NCBI GenBank assembly: GCA_041305345.1
Contig: JBFYLP010000005.1
Span: 124,001 to 188,000 of the forward strand
Direction: 5' to 3'
DNA length: 64,000 bases
Source: JACRGC01 sp041305345
GTDB taxonomy: Archaea > Micrarchaeota > Micrarchaeia > Norongarragalinales > SBBD01
Shown: positions 52,485-61,428 of the stretch, in pieces
How the letters are laid out: every line of letters begins with the position of its first letter
How positions within the stretch are numbered: position 1 is the first letter of the stretch
Program-made: the position numbers and the translations under genes
Notes under the pieces: generated by a model
Databases searched by the model: none
What the model saw: the letters and a program-made list of their open reading frames with translations, nothing else
Told to the model about the DNA's origin: nothing

Positions 52485-54389
52485 CTACTTCAGCCTCACG
52501 CTATCTAGGCACTGCGGCGCCCTGCTTTCAACATGGAGCATCTTCCCAATTGTGCGGGCAAGGTCCTCGCATTTCATCTCCTCCCCGTGCAGCGTGAAGA
52601 ACTTGGAGGGCCGAGGCTTTATTGCCCTCGCAAAATTTATCAGCTGCATCCGGTCCGAATGGCCGGAGAAGCCGTCAACATTGGCAACCTTCAGGTTGAT
52701 CTTGAGCGAATCGAGCTTGTTTTGGTTTAGGATGGGAACCTCCTTTTCGCCATTTAGTATCTTCCTTCCAAGGGACATCGGCGCCTGGTAGCCAACGAAA
52801 ATCAGCGCATTCTTCGGGTCGGGCGCCATCAGCTTCAGGAACTCGACGGAAGGGCCGCCCGAAAGCATTCCGGACGTGCATATGATGACGGCCGGGTCTG
52901 GGCTCTCCACGATCGCCTTCCGATCCATGCCTATTGCGCTACGAAAGATCGGCTTGTCGAAGGGCGAATCGTTCTGCAGGATCCTCCTTTGCACATCCCT
53001 CCGGAGGTACTCGGGATAAACGGTGTGGATCGCGGATGCCTCGCGCACCATCCCGTCGATGAAAACGGGCACCTCATCATTTCGCATGTATTTTTCAATG
53101 ATCAGCATTATTTCCTGTGACCTTCCGACTGCAAGAACCGGGATTAGCACCTTCCCCCGGTTAGCGATGGTTTCCCGAATCACGTTTATGAGCTTTTGCT
53201 CGCTTTCCTCAAGCCTTGGCTTCACGTCGGCAGGCCCGCCGTAGGTGCTCTCCATCAGTATGGAATCCACCCTCGGGAACCTGATGTCGGCCGAATCGAA
53301 AAGGTTTGTGCGGCCGAATTTCACATCCCCAGTGTAAACCAGGTTGTGCAGGCCATCGCCGATGTGCAGGTGCACCATAGCGCTGCCAAGGATGTGGCCC
53401 GCATTGTGGAAGGTGAAGCGGATCTTTGGGGTGATGTCCGTTACCTCGCCGTATTTCCTCACGATCACGTGGTTTAGCATCTTCTTGATGTCCTTTTCCG
53501 TGTAAGGCGGGGTCTTCCCCTCCGATGCAAGCACGTTGATGCAGTCCTGCTGCAAAAGCACCATCAAATCCCTAGTTGGCGGCGTGCAATATGTCGGGCC
53601 GTCGTAGCCGTATGCATACAAATAGGGAAGGAAGCCCTGGTGATCGAGGTGTGCGTGCGTGATGATGACGGCATCTATCTGGTCGAGCTGCATTCCCATC
53701 GCGTTCAGGTAAGGGTACGCCTTTGTGCTATCCGATGTATCGACATTGAGCCCCACATCCAGAAGGATGTTGCTGTTGTTTGTTTGAAGGAGGATGCAGC
53801 TCCTGCCCACTTCCTTGAAGCCGCCAAGTGCGGTTATCTTCACCCAGTCGGGGTTTGCCTCATCCTGCATCATCTTCTTCCCCAAAGTGACCAGGAATTT
53901 CTTGCGCTCCTCCGCATTATTTAGCAGCGAGGCGCGGATCGCCCTCTCGACTTCAGAAGGAGAGGTCGGCGCCCTAAGGACCCTTGGGCTCCAGGCGGTC
54001 TCGAGGATTATGCTTTTTAGCACCATCCCGTTCTTGCCGATGACAACTCCTGGCTTCATCGCCTCGATGATAACCTCATTGAATACCGAATCGAACTTGA
54101 TATCCGTTATTCCCGCATCTTTGGGAACGAGCTGCTTTATCATTTCCAGCGCCTTTTCGGGCGGCATCAGCACGGAAGAATCGCTCCGAAGAAGCACCTT
54201 CTTCCTGATGTGCGAGGCAATCCGGGTTATCAGGTTTTCGTCGCTGCAAAATGAGCGCATGTCCTTCAGGTAAAGCACCACCTGGGGGCCCTCGACCTCT
54301 ATCTTGGTGAGTTCGCACTCTTTTGGCAGCACTTCCTGCACCTTATCCTGTAAGTCTTTCATCGTGTTGTTTGTCATCAATATCCCCAT
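52485..54389 (-). CDS. aCPSF1 (FttA), KH/beta-CASP transcription-termination nuclease
   Basis: 634 residues; ATG 54377 is an alternative start. Two N-terminal KH-like domains (VIEAMKPGVVIGKNGMVLKSII, about 1-150), a metallo-beta-lactamase core with the Zn motif HAHLDHQGF (about 240-248) and DVGLNVD, and a beta-CASP domain (STYGG..., PVLAVGRSQEIMLI, CTSGMLSGGPS, VDGFSGHSD near the C-terminus). aCPSF1 cleaves nascent RNA at U-rich sites and ends transcription in archaea, working with the oligo-T signals seen in this window. Full length. Confidence 0.92.
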   Translation of the reverse strand: MGILMTNNTMKDLQDKVQEVLPKECELTKIEVEGPQVVLYLKDMRSFCSDENLITRIASHIRKKVLLRSDSSVLMPPEKALEMIKQLVPKDAGITDIKFDSVFNEVIIEAMKPGVVIGKNGMVLKSIILETAWSPRVLRAPTSPSEVERAIRASLLNNAEERKKFLVTLGKKMMQDEANPDWVKITALGGFKEVGRSCILLQTNNSNILLDVGLNVDTSDSTKAYPYLNAMGMQLDQIDAVIITHAHLDHQGFLPYLYAYGYDGPTYCTPPTRDLMVLLQQDCINVLASEGKTPPYTEKDIKKMLNHVIVRKYGEVTDITPKIRFTFHNAGHILGSAMVHLHIGDGLHNLVYTGDVKFGRTNLFDSADIRFPRVDSILMESTYGGPADVKPRLEESEQKLINVIRETIANRGKVLIPVLAVGRSQEIMLIIEKYMRNDEVPVFIDGMVREASAIHTVYPEYLRRDVQRRILQNDSPFDKPIFRSAIGMDRKAIVESPDPAVIICTSGMLSGGPSVEFLKLMAPDPKNALIFVGYQAPMSLGRKILNGEKEVPILNQNKLDSLKINLKVANVDGFSGHSDRMQLINFARAIKPRPSKFFTLHGEEMKCEDLARTIGKMLHVESRAPQCLDSVRLK

Positions 54390-54462
54390 GGTGGTTTCAA
54401 TTCGCTTGGCTTTCGCTAAGCTGGTATCCCGTCAAAAAAAGCCGATAAAAAATCGTTGCATT

Positions 54463-55089
54463 TCAACCATTCAAATATGTCTGTACCTGATCCTTGGTGA
54501 GGCGCTTTACCTTGTCGGATGTTATGAGCAAAAGGTCGATCCCCTCGCCGGTGGCATTGTCCCTTTTCATCGCAGCCGCAACAGCCTTTGCAGCGACCCG
54601 AATCGCATCGTTCTCACTCATGTTCTCCTTGAACATCTCATCCAGTATCCCATAGGCGACAACGCTCCCAGAACCGGTTGAGACGTACTTCTCCTCGAGC
54701 AGCCCGCCGAACGGGTCGAGGTCGAAGATGCGGGGCTTCTCGTCTATGCCCGCAACAATGAGCTGCACCATATAGGGAAAGTACTTGTTTCCCTGCAGGA
54801 TGTTCGAGAGCAACGTTGCCGCGCCCTGGACCGTCATGTTCTGGCCGTTCATGTACTTGTAAAGCTCGATTTCCGCCTTGATGAACCTAAGGAGCGTTTG
54901 CGCATCGCCAACGCCGCCAGCGATGCTCATTGCCATCTTCTCATCGATCATATGAACCTTCTCGACTTCCTTGGCTGCGATGAACGTGCCATAAGTCGCG
55001 CGCTTGTCTGCTGCGACAACAACCCCGCCGTTGAATGTGATTCCAACCGTGGTGGTGCCCTTCAACATCTTCTTCTCTTCATCAGACAT
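54463..55089 (-). CDS. psmB: 20S proteasome beta subunit
   Basis: 208 residues with a nine-residue propeptide (MSDEEKKML, G at the cleavage site) followed by the catalytic Thr of TTTVGITFNGGVVVAADKRAT; Asp and Lys of the active site (ADKR) follow. GGVGDAQ, LDPFGG and STGSGSVVAYG are typical beta-subunit segments. It forms the proteolytic chamber with alpha subunits encoded elsewhere. Confidence 0.95.
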   Translation of the reverse strand: MSDEEKKMLKGTTTVGITFNGGVVVAADKRATYGTFIAAKEVEKVHMIDEKMAMSIAGGVGDAQTLLRFIKAEIELYKYMNGQNMTVQGAATLLSNILQGNKYFPYMVQLIVAGIDEKPRIFDLDPFGGLLEEKYVSTGSGSVVAYGILDEMFKENMSENDAIRVAAKAVAAAMKRDNATGEGIDLLLITSDKVKRLTKDQVQTYLNG

Positions 55090-55276
55090 TCATATCGCCT
55101 TTTGCCAAATTGACATCCAAAAAAAACGTACAAAACGGAAGCGCCCTTTTCCAGCGAGTTAAGTTAAACAAAGCAGTAAGTGTAAGGAAACCGGCGTAGC
55201 ACTCGAAGGTTACATTGTTTGTATCCGGCAAGCTATTTAAATGTTCGGTTTAGGCGAATATGGAAAACAAAGAAGA

Positions 55277-55975
55277 TCACTTGTTGATCTTCTTCTTCAC
55301 ATCCGCAATGATCGATTTCGCCTCATCCTGGCCTCCGAAGCCGAATGCGATCCCAATTCCAAGAGCCGCTCCGTATGCGAGCGCCTGGAGCATCGTGATG
55401 AATGCGTCCTTCAGTATGAGGGTGTTGAACCCGACGGCCGAAAGGCCCATCACAAGGCCGAGGAAGACAACCACGAATTTGGAGGCCCTTGCCAGAAGGA
55501 GGACCCAGCGCGATTTCGAATCGACCTCCTTTACCTTTACCTTTATTAGCTCGCCAAACATCGCGGATACCACGACAATTACTGCTGCGCCTATGAACGC
55601 TGGCGCATAAAGCAGCACCACGCTCATGAACTGCGTGAGCGTCCCAAGTTCGAGCTTCGAGACCGCTGCCTGAAGGAATACGAGCGTTATGTAATACTTG
55701 ACTACTTTCACGAAGAAATGGGAAATCTTCAGGTTCCCAAGGGCATCTGCCATCTTGTTCTCGGAGAGGAACTTCTCGAAATTCGCGGCTTCAAGCACCC
55801 CCTTGACGATCTTCGAGAGGATGATTGCAACGATGTAACCGATGATGAATATCACAAGCGCTGCGACGAAATTCGGCAGGAATTGCGCCATCGCATTGAT
55901 GAAGCTGTTAACGGTTTCGGTGACCGCCTGCGTGAATGCGGTTGTCGAATCAAAAGAACTTGCTATGTCTGCCAT
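55277..55975 (-). CDS. MscS-like membrane protein without the cytoplasmic beta domain
   Basis: 232 residues from ATG 55975 (MADIASSF). About five transmembrane helices with two 'TM_helix' style repeats: FINAMAQFLPNFVAALVIFIIGYIVAIILSKIV and FMSVVLLYAPAFIGAAVIVVVSAMFGELI. The last helix resembles the MscS pore lining (ALAYGAALGIGIAFGFGGQDEAKS, Gly/Ala-rich). The protein stops right after this helix, so it lacks the MscS beta and vestibule domains. A small channel or pore protein is likely. Confidence 0.65.
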   Translation of the reverse strand: MADIASSFDSTTAFTQAVTETVNSFINAMAQFLPNFVAALVIFIIGYIVAIILSKIVKGVLEAANFEKFLSENKMADALGNLKISHFFVKVVKYYITLVFLQAAVSKLELGTLTQFMSVVLLYAPAFIGAAVIVVVSAMFGELIKVKVKEVDSKSRWVLLLARASKFVVVFLGLVMGLSAVGFNTLILKDAFITMLQALAYGAALGIGIAFGFGGQDEAKSIIADVKKKINK

Positions 55976-56048
55976 ACGTAAACCCACCCCGTAAGCCCTA
56001 AGTAAAACCCATATTTAAATCTAATGATCGGCCCAAATTTGCCCGGAT

Positions 56049-56651
56049 ATGGAAAGTAATTTAACCGCCTCCCAGGTAAGCATATGGATCCAAATGGCAT
56101 CCTCACTGATCATTTTTTTTGGCTTTTTCCTTATTTTTTCCGCAATCGCTTTCATGCTCATCTACAACTCCATCATAATGAAGCGGAACCAGATACGGAA
56201 CGCATTCGGGAGCATCGATGTGATGTTGAAGAAAAGGTATGATCTCATACCCAATATAGTTGAAAGCGTGAAAGGCTATGCAAAATATGAAAAGGAAACA
56301 TTAGAACAGATAGCAAAATTGAGGGCAATGGCCATATCGGGCCCGGCGACTGTTAGGAACACGATCGAGGTGGACGCTGCAATCACGCCTCTTCTCACAA
56401 GGCTGCTCGCAGTTGTCGAGAATTACCCGCAGTTAAAGGCCAATGAGGGCTTCTTGCACCTCCAAAGGACGCTTGCCGAACTGGAGGAGCAGATTTCCGC
56501 AGCAAGGAGGTTCTTCAACAGCTCCGTGCTTGATTATAATAACGCGATTCAGACGATGCCAGGCGTAATCGTTGCATCGCTCATTGCCGCAAAGCCGGAG
56601 GAGTTTTTCGTGATTGCTGCCGCTGAAAGGGGCGTTACGAAGGCATTCTGA
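56049..56651 (+). CDS. LemA family protein
   Basis: 200 residues. N-terminal transmembrane helix (about 18-40), then YNSIIMKRNQIRNAFGSIDVMLKKRYDLIPNIVESVKGYAKYEKETLEQI, the core LemA signature, and the helical repeat YPQLKANEGFLHLQRTLAELEEQI plus FNSSVLDYNNAIQTMPG. LemA proteins are membrane-tethered four-helix bundles of unknown role. It is followed 16 bases later by a DUF3137 gene, a pairing also common in bacteria. Confidence 0.88.
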   Translation: MESNLTASQVSIWIQMASSLIIFFGFFLIFSAIAFMLIYNSIIMKRNQIRNAFGSIDVMLKKRYDLIPNIVESVKGYAKYEKETLEQIAKLRAMAISGPATVRNTIEVDAAITPLLTRLLAVVENYPQLKANEGFLHLQRTLAELEEQISAARRFFNSSVLDYNNAIQTMPGVIVASLIAAKPEEFFVIAAAERGVTKAF

Positions 56652-56667
56652 GGTGCAATTGGGGGAT

Positions 56668-57603
56668 ATGGTCGACGAGGCAAGGATGCAGGAAATGTTC
56701 CAAAGGCTATGGCCAATGCTGCAGGAAATTGAGGCGGAAAGGCAGCAAGTGAAGGCGAGGATGAAAAAAATCATCGCCGGCGCTTTCCTGATGCTTATCT
56801 TGTGCGCGGCTGTTGCAGGTTTTTATCTGTTCATCGCGGCCGTTGCGATATTTGTCTGCACCGTTTTCCTATACAATGCCGCCGGAAAGGATTACGTCCG
56901 GAATTTCAAAACAAAGGTGATGGGGCCTCTCGTGAAGGCATACGATCCGCACCTGGAATACCAGCCCCAATCCGGGATTTACGAGTCGGAAATGATGGGG
57001 AGCCGCATCTTCCTAACCCATCCCAACAGGTATGCGACGGAGGACCTGGTTAGCGGCGCCATCGGAAAGACAAGCGTGAAGTTCGCGGAGATCCGCGCAA
57101 GCAGGGAGACCGGATCGGGAAAGAACCGCCGCGTCGAGCACATCTTCAACGGCCTTTTCTTCATTGCGGATTTCAACAAGGATTTCAAGGGGACCACGCT
57201 TGTGCTTCCGGACGTTGCCGAATCCACTTTGGGCTCGTTCATCGGGAACATGCTCCAATCATCCAACTTCGGCAGGCCGCAGCTCGTAAAGCTCGAGGAC
57301 CCCGAATTCGAAAAGCGGTTCGTTGTTTACGGGGATGACCAGATAGAGGCGCGCTACATCCTATCGCCGAGCCTGATGCAAAGGCTCCTCGACTGCAGGA
57401 AGGAGATTGGGAAGGATGTTGCGTTTTCGTTCACTAAGAATAAAATATATATTGCAATCAGCGGCACCGGCAACCTATTCGAGCCACCGGTCTGGAACGG
57501 CATCGATTTCAGGACGTTTAGGCGCTACTTCGAGGATCTGGAGCTTTTTGCTGGGATCGTGGATGATTTGGACCTGAATGAGCGCATCTGGACAAAACAC
57601 TGA
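56668..57603 (+). CDS. DUF3137 membrane protein (LemA partner)
   Basis: 311 residues from ATG 56668, preceded by GGGGG. The N-terminal cytoplasmic helix is followed by two transmembrane helices (IIAGAFLMLILCAAVAGFYLFI; AVAIFVCTVFLYN) and a soluble domain of about 220 residues (SEMMGSRIFLTHPNRY, GLFFIADFNKDFKG, DPEFEKRFVVYGDDQIEARYILSPSLMQRLLD) matching DUF3137. Function unknown; genetic linkage to LemA suggests a shared membrane complex. Confidence 0.75.
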   Translation: MVDEARMQEMFQRLWPMLQEIEAERQQVKARMKKIIAGAFLMLILCAAVAGFYLFIAAVAIFVCTVFLYNAAGKDYVRNFKTKVMGPLVKAYDPHLEYQPQSGIYESEMMGSRIFLTHPNRYATEDLVSGAIGKTSVKFAEIRASRETGSGKNRRVEHIFNGLFFIADFNKDFKGTTLVLPDVAESTLGSFIGNMLQSSNFGRPQLVKLEDPEFEKRFVVYGDDQIEARYILSPSLMQRLLDCRKEIGKDVAFSFTKNKIYIAISGTGNLFEPPVWNGIDFRTFRRYFEDLELFAGIVDDLDLNERIWTKH

Positions 57604-57644
57604 GCGCCGGATAGCCATCGCCCGCAGAAGCCAGGTTGGCACAA

Positions 57645-57653
57645 TACATATAA
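57645..57653 (+). promoter_or_regulatory. TATA box of C/D sRNA
   Basis: TACATATAA centred about 26 bases upstream of the predicted sRNA 5' end. This is the spacing expected for archaeal transcription starts. Confidence 0.5.
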
Positions 57654-57676
57654 TTACCTTTGCGCCCATTTCATTT

Positions 57677-57736
57677 GAGATGATGAGCCTTAACCGACTG
57701 AGCGAAAGCTGTGAAGAATGACGGACGGACTGATTC
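57677..57736 (+). ncRNA. C/D-box guide sRNA
   Basis: About 60 nt with all four boxes in order: C ATGATGA (57680-57686), D' CTGA (57698-57701), C' GTGAAGA (57711-57717, one change from consensus), D CTGA (57730-57733). The two guide segments are 11 nt (GCCTTAACCGA) and 12 nt (ATGACGGACGGA). A GCGAAAGC mini-hairpin joins D' to C'. Size and spacing match archaeal 2'-O-methylation guides bound by L7Ae, Nop5 and fibrillarin. Targets were not identified. Confidence 0.6.
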
Positions 57737-57802
57737 GACAATTACCAGTGATGGCGTTGGAGGCTGCCTAAGTATAACGCACTTAAGGCCCAGTAGGCTT
57801 AA

Positions 57803-57970
57803 TTACACATATCGGATATTGAGCTTAAGACCCGGCAAGAGTACTATGCAGCCCTGCAGGCCTATGAGAACGAGTATAATTTGCGCCCCACCATCGAATT
57901 GATGCTGAAAGAATTCCGCGAGTTGAAAAAGCTATTGAAAAAGAGGGGACTACGGAAATTAAACGCGTAG
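57803..57970 (+). pseudogene. C-terminal remnant of a Fic-like protein
   Basis: 55 codons open after an in-frame stop, with no start codon: TRQEYYAALQAYENEYNLRPTIELMLKEFRELKKLLKKRG, split by ordinary codons and ending TAG. The 'YY.ALQAYENE.NLRPTIE' pattern is what I associate with the tail of archaeal Fic-family proteins. The catalytic loop is missing. It is not a copy of the Fic gene at 5789-6721, whose tail differs. Probably debris of an accessory gene. Confidence 0.4.
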
Positions 57971-58081
57971 TCACCTCATTTCCCCGGAAACCAGGGATAT
58001 TTTTCTAATCAGCCCAAGCACCGATAATACGGCGGGCGCACCTATGCTGCATAGTGGCTATTGACCCGAGCAGCGTCTAAT

Positions 58082-58531
58082 CTAGATGCGTTTGGATGCC
58101 ACTTGGCGGCGAAAAATGAACGGAACGACGCGTTCCGTCTCGTTTCCACGTTGAGTTTCGTGGTCAAGCGAATATGAATCTCTGAATTTTACATCGGGAG
58201 CCAGTTTGGCCATAAGTGCCTTTACATTCCGATCTGGATTTTCCGAATCGGGCATCATACATACATAAACGTTCGGCTTGCTTCGCCCGCCTGCGGGCCA
58301 AATATCCACTGCATACCGGCCGTTGACCCATCTCTTCTGTGCAATCATTGGATTTGGTCTTTCCTTAAATCCCATCTTACCAAGATGTTTGAGGAAACCT
58401 GCAAGATTCGCATCAATAAGACGGAAGGTAACTCCCAGACTATTGGATTTGTTAAAATGAGAAATTTTTGTGTATCCGGAAACAAAGCCCTTGGATCTGA
58501 AATGATGCAAGTATTCAACAATCCCGTCCAT
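58082..58531 (-). CDS. Hypothetical protein (149 aa)
   Basis: A minus-strand box TTTTTTAATTTAAT (about 58543-58556) lies about 20-25 bases before the ATG, supporting expression. Mixed alpha/beta, basic, with YAVDIWPAGGRSKPNVYVCMMPD in the middle. No family recognised. Neighbouring sequence is gene-poor (Fic remnant, sRNA), so it may be an accessory gene. Confidence 0.5.
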   Translation of the reverse strand: MDGIVEYLHHFRSKGFVSGYTKISHFNKSNSLGVTFRLIDANLAGFLKHLGKMGFKERPNPMIAQKRWVNGRYAVDIWPAGGRSKPNVYVCMMPDSENPDRNVKALMAKLAPDVKFRDSYSLDHETQRGNETERVVPFIFRRQVASKRI

Positions 58532-58774
58532 GGGAAAGGAAAAGCCGAATTAAATTAAAAAACGCTCGGTTTGACACGCCTCTTGTCAGTTCAAGAATAG
58601 GGAGCCGCAATTAATTGCAATAGGAACATGCTGCGATCGCCCCACTATCTTAGAATCGAGGCGTCTTTTTCCGGTAAGCCAGAGCAAAACACAAATCGCT
58701 GAAGGACTCGCCTGCCCGTATTCGATGGTTGGTTTCCACAATCCTTATTAACGGGGAAACGCATTCATTGCAAT

Positions 58775-59164
58775 ATGGAAAGGCAGGATTCTGCGGAAGA
58801 TATGAAGAAATTGTTCCTGGGCACATTATTTTGGGGCTTCATCCTATGGCTGATTGGCTACATCCTTGGGATAATATTCTTCATGTTTGTGCCAAAGGAT
58901 GCCATCGGCTTTTATGTCCTGCCCATAGGAGTCATTGTGACCGCCTGGGTTCTGCTTAGGAAAATTAAAAGGAAATCCCTCCAGTGCTATGCAATGGTCG
59001 GGGTCTTCTGGGCGATAATGGCTGTCCTGCTTGATTATGTGTTCATAGTGATGCTGTTCAATTCGGCCGACTACTACAAATTGGACGTCTACCTGTATTA
59101 CATTTTGACGGTCATCATGCCCGCAGTAGTTGGTTGGTATAAGCTCAATTCGGTTAAGGCTTAA
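58775..59164 (+). CDS. Four-helix membrane protein
   Basis: 129 residues with four transmembrane helices (LFWGFILWLIGYILGIIFFMFV; IGFYVLPIGVIVTAWVLL; YAMVGVFWAIMAVLLDYVFIVMLF; YYILTVIMPAVVGWYKL). TTATTAAC lies about 27 bases upstream of the ATG (leaderless layout). No family recognised. Likely co-transcribed with the next gene. Confidence 0.6.
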   Translation: MERQDSAEDMKKLFLGTLFWGFILWLIGYILGIIFFMFVPKDAIGFYVLPIGVIVTAWVLLRKIKRKSLQCYAMVGVFWAIMAVLLDYVFIVMLFNSADYYKLDVYLYYILTVIMPAVVGWYKLNSVKA

Positions 59165-59193
59165 GTTAACAACAAAAATAGTGGTGAGGGAAA

Positions 59194-59481
59194 ATGGCAA
59201 AGAAATCTGCAGTTGAACCAACGTGGGAGGAGATCGGGAAGGCAATTGGTTCGAAGATAGAGCAGGAAAGCAAGGAAGGCAGCTCCAAGGGATGGAACCT
59301 CAAGGGGCAAATGTGCGGGCACGGCGGTGGCGGAGCCGTATATGGGCTGGGGTTTGTTGGAGCACTGATTTATTACTTGACGACCGCTCCCGACATATGG
59401 ATTGGGATAATTGGGATTTTCAAGGCAATGCTTTGGCCTGCATTCTTCGTGTATGGAGCATTGAAATTCCTCGGCGTGTGA
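59194..59481 (+). CDS. Small glycine-rich membrane protein
   Basis: 95 residues. Charged N-terminal half (EPTWEEIGKAIGSKIEQESKEG), a CGHGGGGAVYG hinge, then two hydrophobic segments (LGFVGALIYYLTTAP; WIGIIGIFKAMLWPAFFVYGAL). The pattern resembles small DPANN membrane proteins of unknown role. GGTGAGG upstream of the ATG is the ribosome binding site. Confidence 0.55.
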   Translation: MAKKSAVEPTWEEIGKAIGSKIEQESKEGSSKGWNLKGQMCGHGGGGAVYGLGFVGALIYYLTTAPDIWIGIIGIFKAMLWPAFFVYGALKFLGV

Positions 59482-59730
59482 CTGCATTAAAGCCAATTGG
59501 TTCGCAAAAAGGATTTTCTGGAATGTAACATCGCTTATAGATAGTATCGGCAACCACCTAGCTAAGCTTTGCAATTTGCCAGATTCGCCCCACAAATCCT
59601 CGCGTGCGCCCAATGCTTTTATGACCCTAACGATCATCTTTTTTTTATAACCCCCCCCTCCGATTCGCATTAAACCCCAGCCTTAAGAAGGCCCCATCAC
59701 AAAATCGTGTTGTGAAAAGAGGTGATGCAG

Positions 59731-60123
59731 ATGGACCCGGTAGTTCATTTTGAGATGCCCGCGGAGGACAAGGGCAGGATGAGGAGGTTCTACGAGAATG
59801 TTTTTGGGTGGAAAACGCAGCAGCTTGGAGAGGAGATGGGCGAGTACGTGCTGGTGACAACGACGGATACCGACGAGAACAGGATGGTAACCAAGCCGGG
59901 CACGATCAACGGCGGGTTTTACCAGAGGACCGATGACCCGATTTCCCGGTACCCTTCAATAGTGGTCCAAGTGGACGACGTCAATGAAAGCATGGGTAAG
60001 GTGGAGGCCTTGGGAGGAAAAATTTCAGGGAAAGTGGAGGAAATCCCGGATGTGGGCAAATGGGTTTCCATCATTGACAGCGAGGGGAACCGGATTAGCA
60101 TGATGCAGCCGTCCCGCAAGTGA
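59731..60123 (+). CDS. VOC-family (glyoxalase/bleomycin-resistance-like) protein
   Basis: 130 residues; ATG 59731 chosen because AGAGGTG lies six bases upstream. One VOC fold as two beta-alpha-beta-beta-beta halves: VVHFEMPAEDKGRMRRFYENVFGW...INGGFYQR and PSIVVQVDDVNESMGKVEALGGKISGKVEEIPDVGKWVSIIDSEGNRISMMQP split across the second. The metal-site His and Glu are present at the usual strand ends. Family members act on small molecules; substrate unknown. Confidence 0.82.
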   Translation: MDPVVHFEMPAEDKGRMRRFYENVFGWKTQQLGEEMGEYVLVTTTDTDENRMVTKPGTINGGFYQRTDDPISRYPSIVVQVDDVNESMGKVEALGGKISGKVEEIPDVGKWVSIIDSEGNRISMMQPSRK

Positions 60124-60296
60124 GGTTGGCCGATCCTTGTTTTTTTTAATGGGCGCCGCAAGCAGTTGATGGATATCTGCAGGGCCCCTCAGGTGAAGGA
60201 TGGGTAGGAATGGCGCGGTGGCTTTGGAAGAATGGAAAAGGGGGGGGTAAATTCGGCTGATTCATTGAGGGAGTGATTTTTTTTGCTGAAGCGTGT

Positions 60297-60449
60297 TTAA
60301 AAGCCAGTTGCAAAGCCGCCGGAGCCGAAATGCAAAATCGCACCTACCCCGAACACAAGTAGGGCGTTTTCCATCCCCTGGAGCATCATCCAGCCTCCAA
60401 GTCCCATAAGGACCATGTCAATGTACATCAGCTCGCTATGCCCCCGCAT
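60297..60449 (-). CDS. Small membrane protein overlapping FTR1 end
   Basis: 50 residues, MRGHSELMYIDMVLMGLGGWMMLQGMENALLVFGVGAILHFGSGGFATGF. Two short hydrophobic stretches. It overlaps the FTR1 stop codon by 14 bases in another frame. No homologue recognised; overlap and hydrophobic character suggest a co-expressed accessory peptide, but chance cannot be excluded. Confidence 0.35.
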   Translation of the reverse strand: MRGHSELMYIDMVLMGLGGWMMLQGMENALLVFGVGAILHFGSGGFATGF

Positions 60450-61266
60450 ACGATCTACCTCCCTTGCCTGCCGATGCCCAGCCCCAAAGCAAGGTTGCTA
60501 CGGCAAGATACCCAAAATATGCTGCGACTTCCAAGAGTGATGGATTGTCATTGTACCCGAAAATTGAACGCACGAACCTGCCGATGCCGGCATTGTCGTC
60601 AAGAAACGGTTTTGTGTTCCAGGCCTCCTGTGTCAACAACGGAAGCACGCCCGCTTCCTGGAATTCGTGCGCAGCGTGCATCATAAGCCCTGCAGCCATC
60701 AGGATAAGGAGGGCGCCGGTGATGGAAAAAAACCGCCTCAGATTTAGCTTTAGCACCGCGCGGAAAACAAGGTAGCCAATGCCCAGCGCAAACGCGATTC
60801 CAAGAATGCTCCCAAAAAGCATGTCGCCTTGTGCAATGAAGTTTATCGCATTCAAAAAGAGCACGATTTCGACCCCCTCACGCAGGACAGCGAAAAGCGC
60901 GAGGGATGCTATGCCAATCCCGTACTTCCTTTGGACGTTTTTCCGCACCTTCACCTGGATGTTGATTGCAAGGTTACGCTGGGACGCCATCCAGATGATC
61001 ATCGTTGTCACGAGCAAAGATGCGAGCAGCATCGTGGAGCCCTCGAAGAGCATTTCAGCTTGGCCTTCGAAGCTGATTGCCAGCGCGTTGAATGCGGCGG
61101 CGGCTAGCAGGCTTAGGAGAACGCCGGCAATTGCGCCTGCAAAGAGGTATGGATTGTACCCCTGGTTCCTGGATTTGACGAGGTAGGCATAGACGATACC
61201 AATTACGAGCGAGGCCTCGAACGATTCGCGGAATGTTATGAGGAAGCTTGGCAGCAAGGGCATCAC
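60436..61266 (-). CDS. FTR1-family iron permease
   Basis: 276 residues, about seven transmembrane helices. Two REXXE iron-binding motifs: SFLITFRESFEASLVIGIV (helix 1) and FAVLREGVEIVLFLNAI (helix 4). In yeast and bacteria FTR1/EfeU imports iron, often with a ferroxidase or periplasmic partner, and none is adjacent here. A minus-strand TATTAAAAAC box is just upstream, next to a GGTA...TACC inverted repeat (about 61282-61301). Confidence 0.85.
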   Translation of the reverse strand: MMPLLPSFLITFRESFEASLVIGIVYAYLVKSRNQGYNPYLFAGAIAGVLLSLLAAAAFNALAISFEGQAEMLFEGSTMLLASLLVTTMIIWMASQRNLAINIQVKVRKNVQRKYGIGIASLALFAVLREGVEIVLFLNAINFIAQGDMLFGSILGIAFALGIGYLVFRAVLKLNLRRFFSITGALLILMAAGLMMHAAHEFQEAGVLPLLTQEAWNTKPFLDDNAGIGRFVRSIFGYNDNPSLLEVAAYFGYLAVATLLWGWASAGKGGRSYAGA

Positions 61267-61428
61267 GCGATGCTTATGAGTGGTATGTTTTTAATACTAC
61301 CATTCGGCCGGCTTGTCTGCACGGATTGATTGTGTCGGAAGGTTGAATGAATTAATGTTCATTGTGCGCCACCGCTTGCCCGCCTAATGTGCAAAGCCTT
61401 CCGGGTTGGTACCCTAGAATGTCAGCAT

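Noticed and set aside
61282..61301. GGTA...TACC inverted repeat upstream of FTR1 as an iron-regulator operator
   Set aside because: It is near the promoter but short and imperfect, and does not match a known DtxR/Fur consensus. Kept only as a note.
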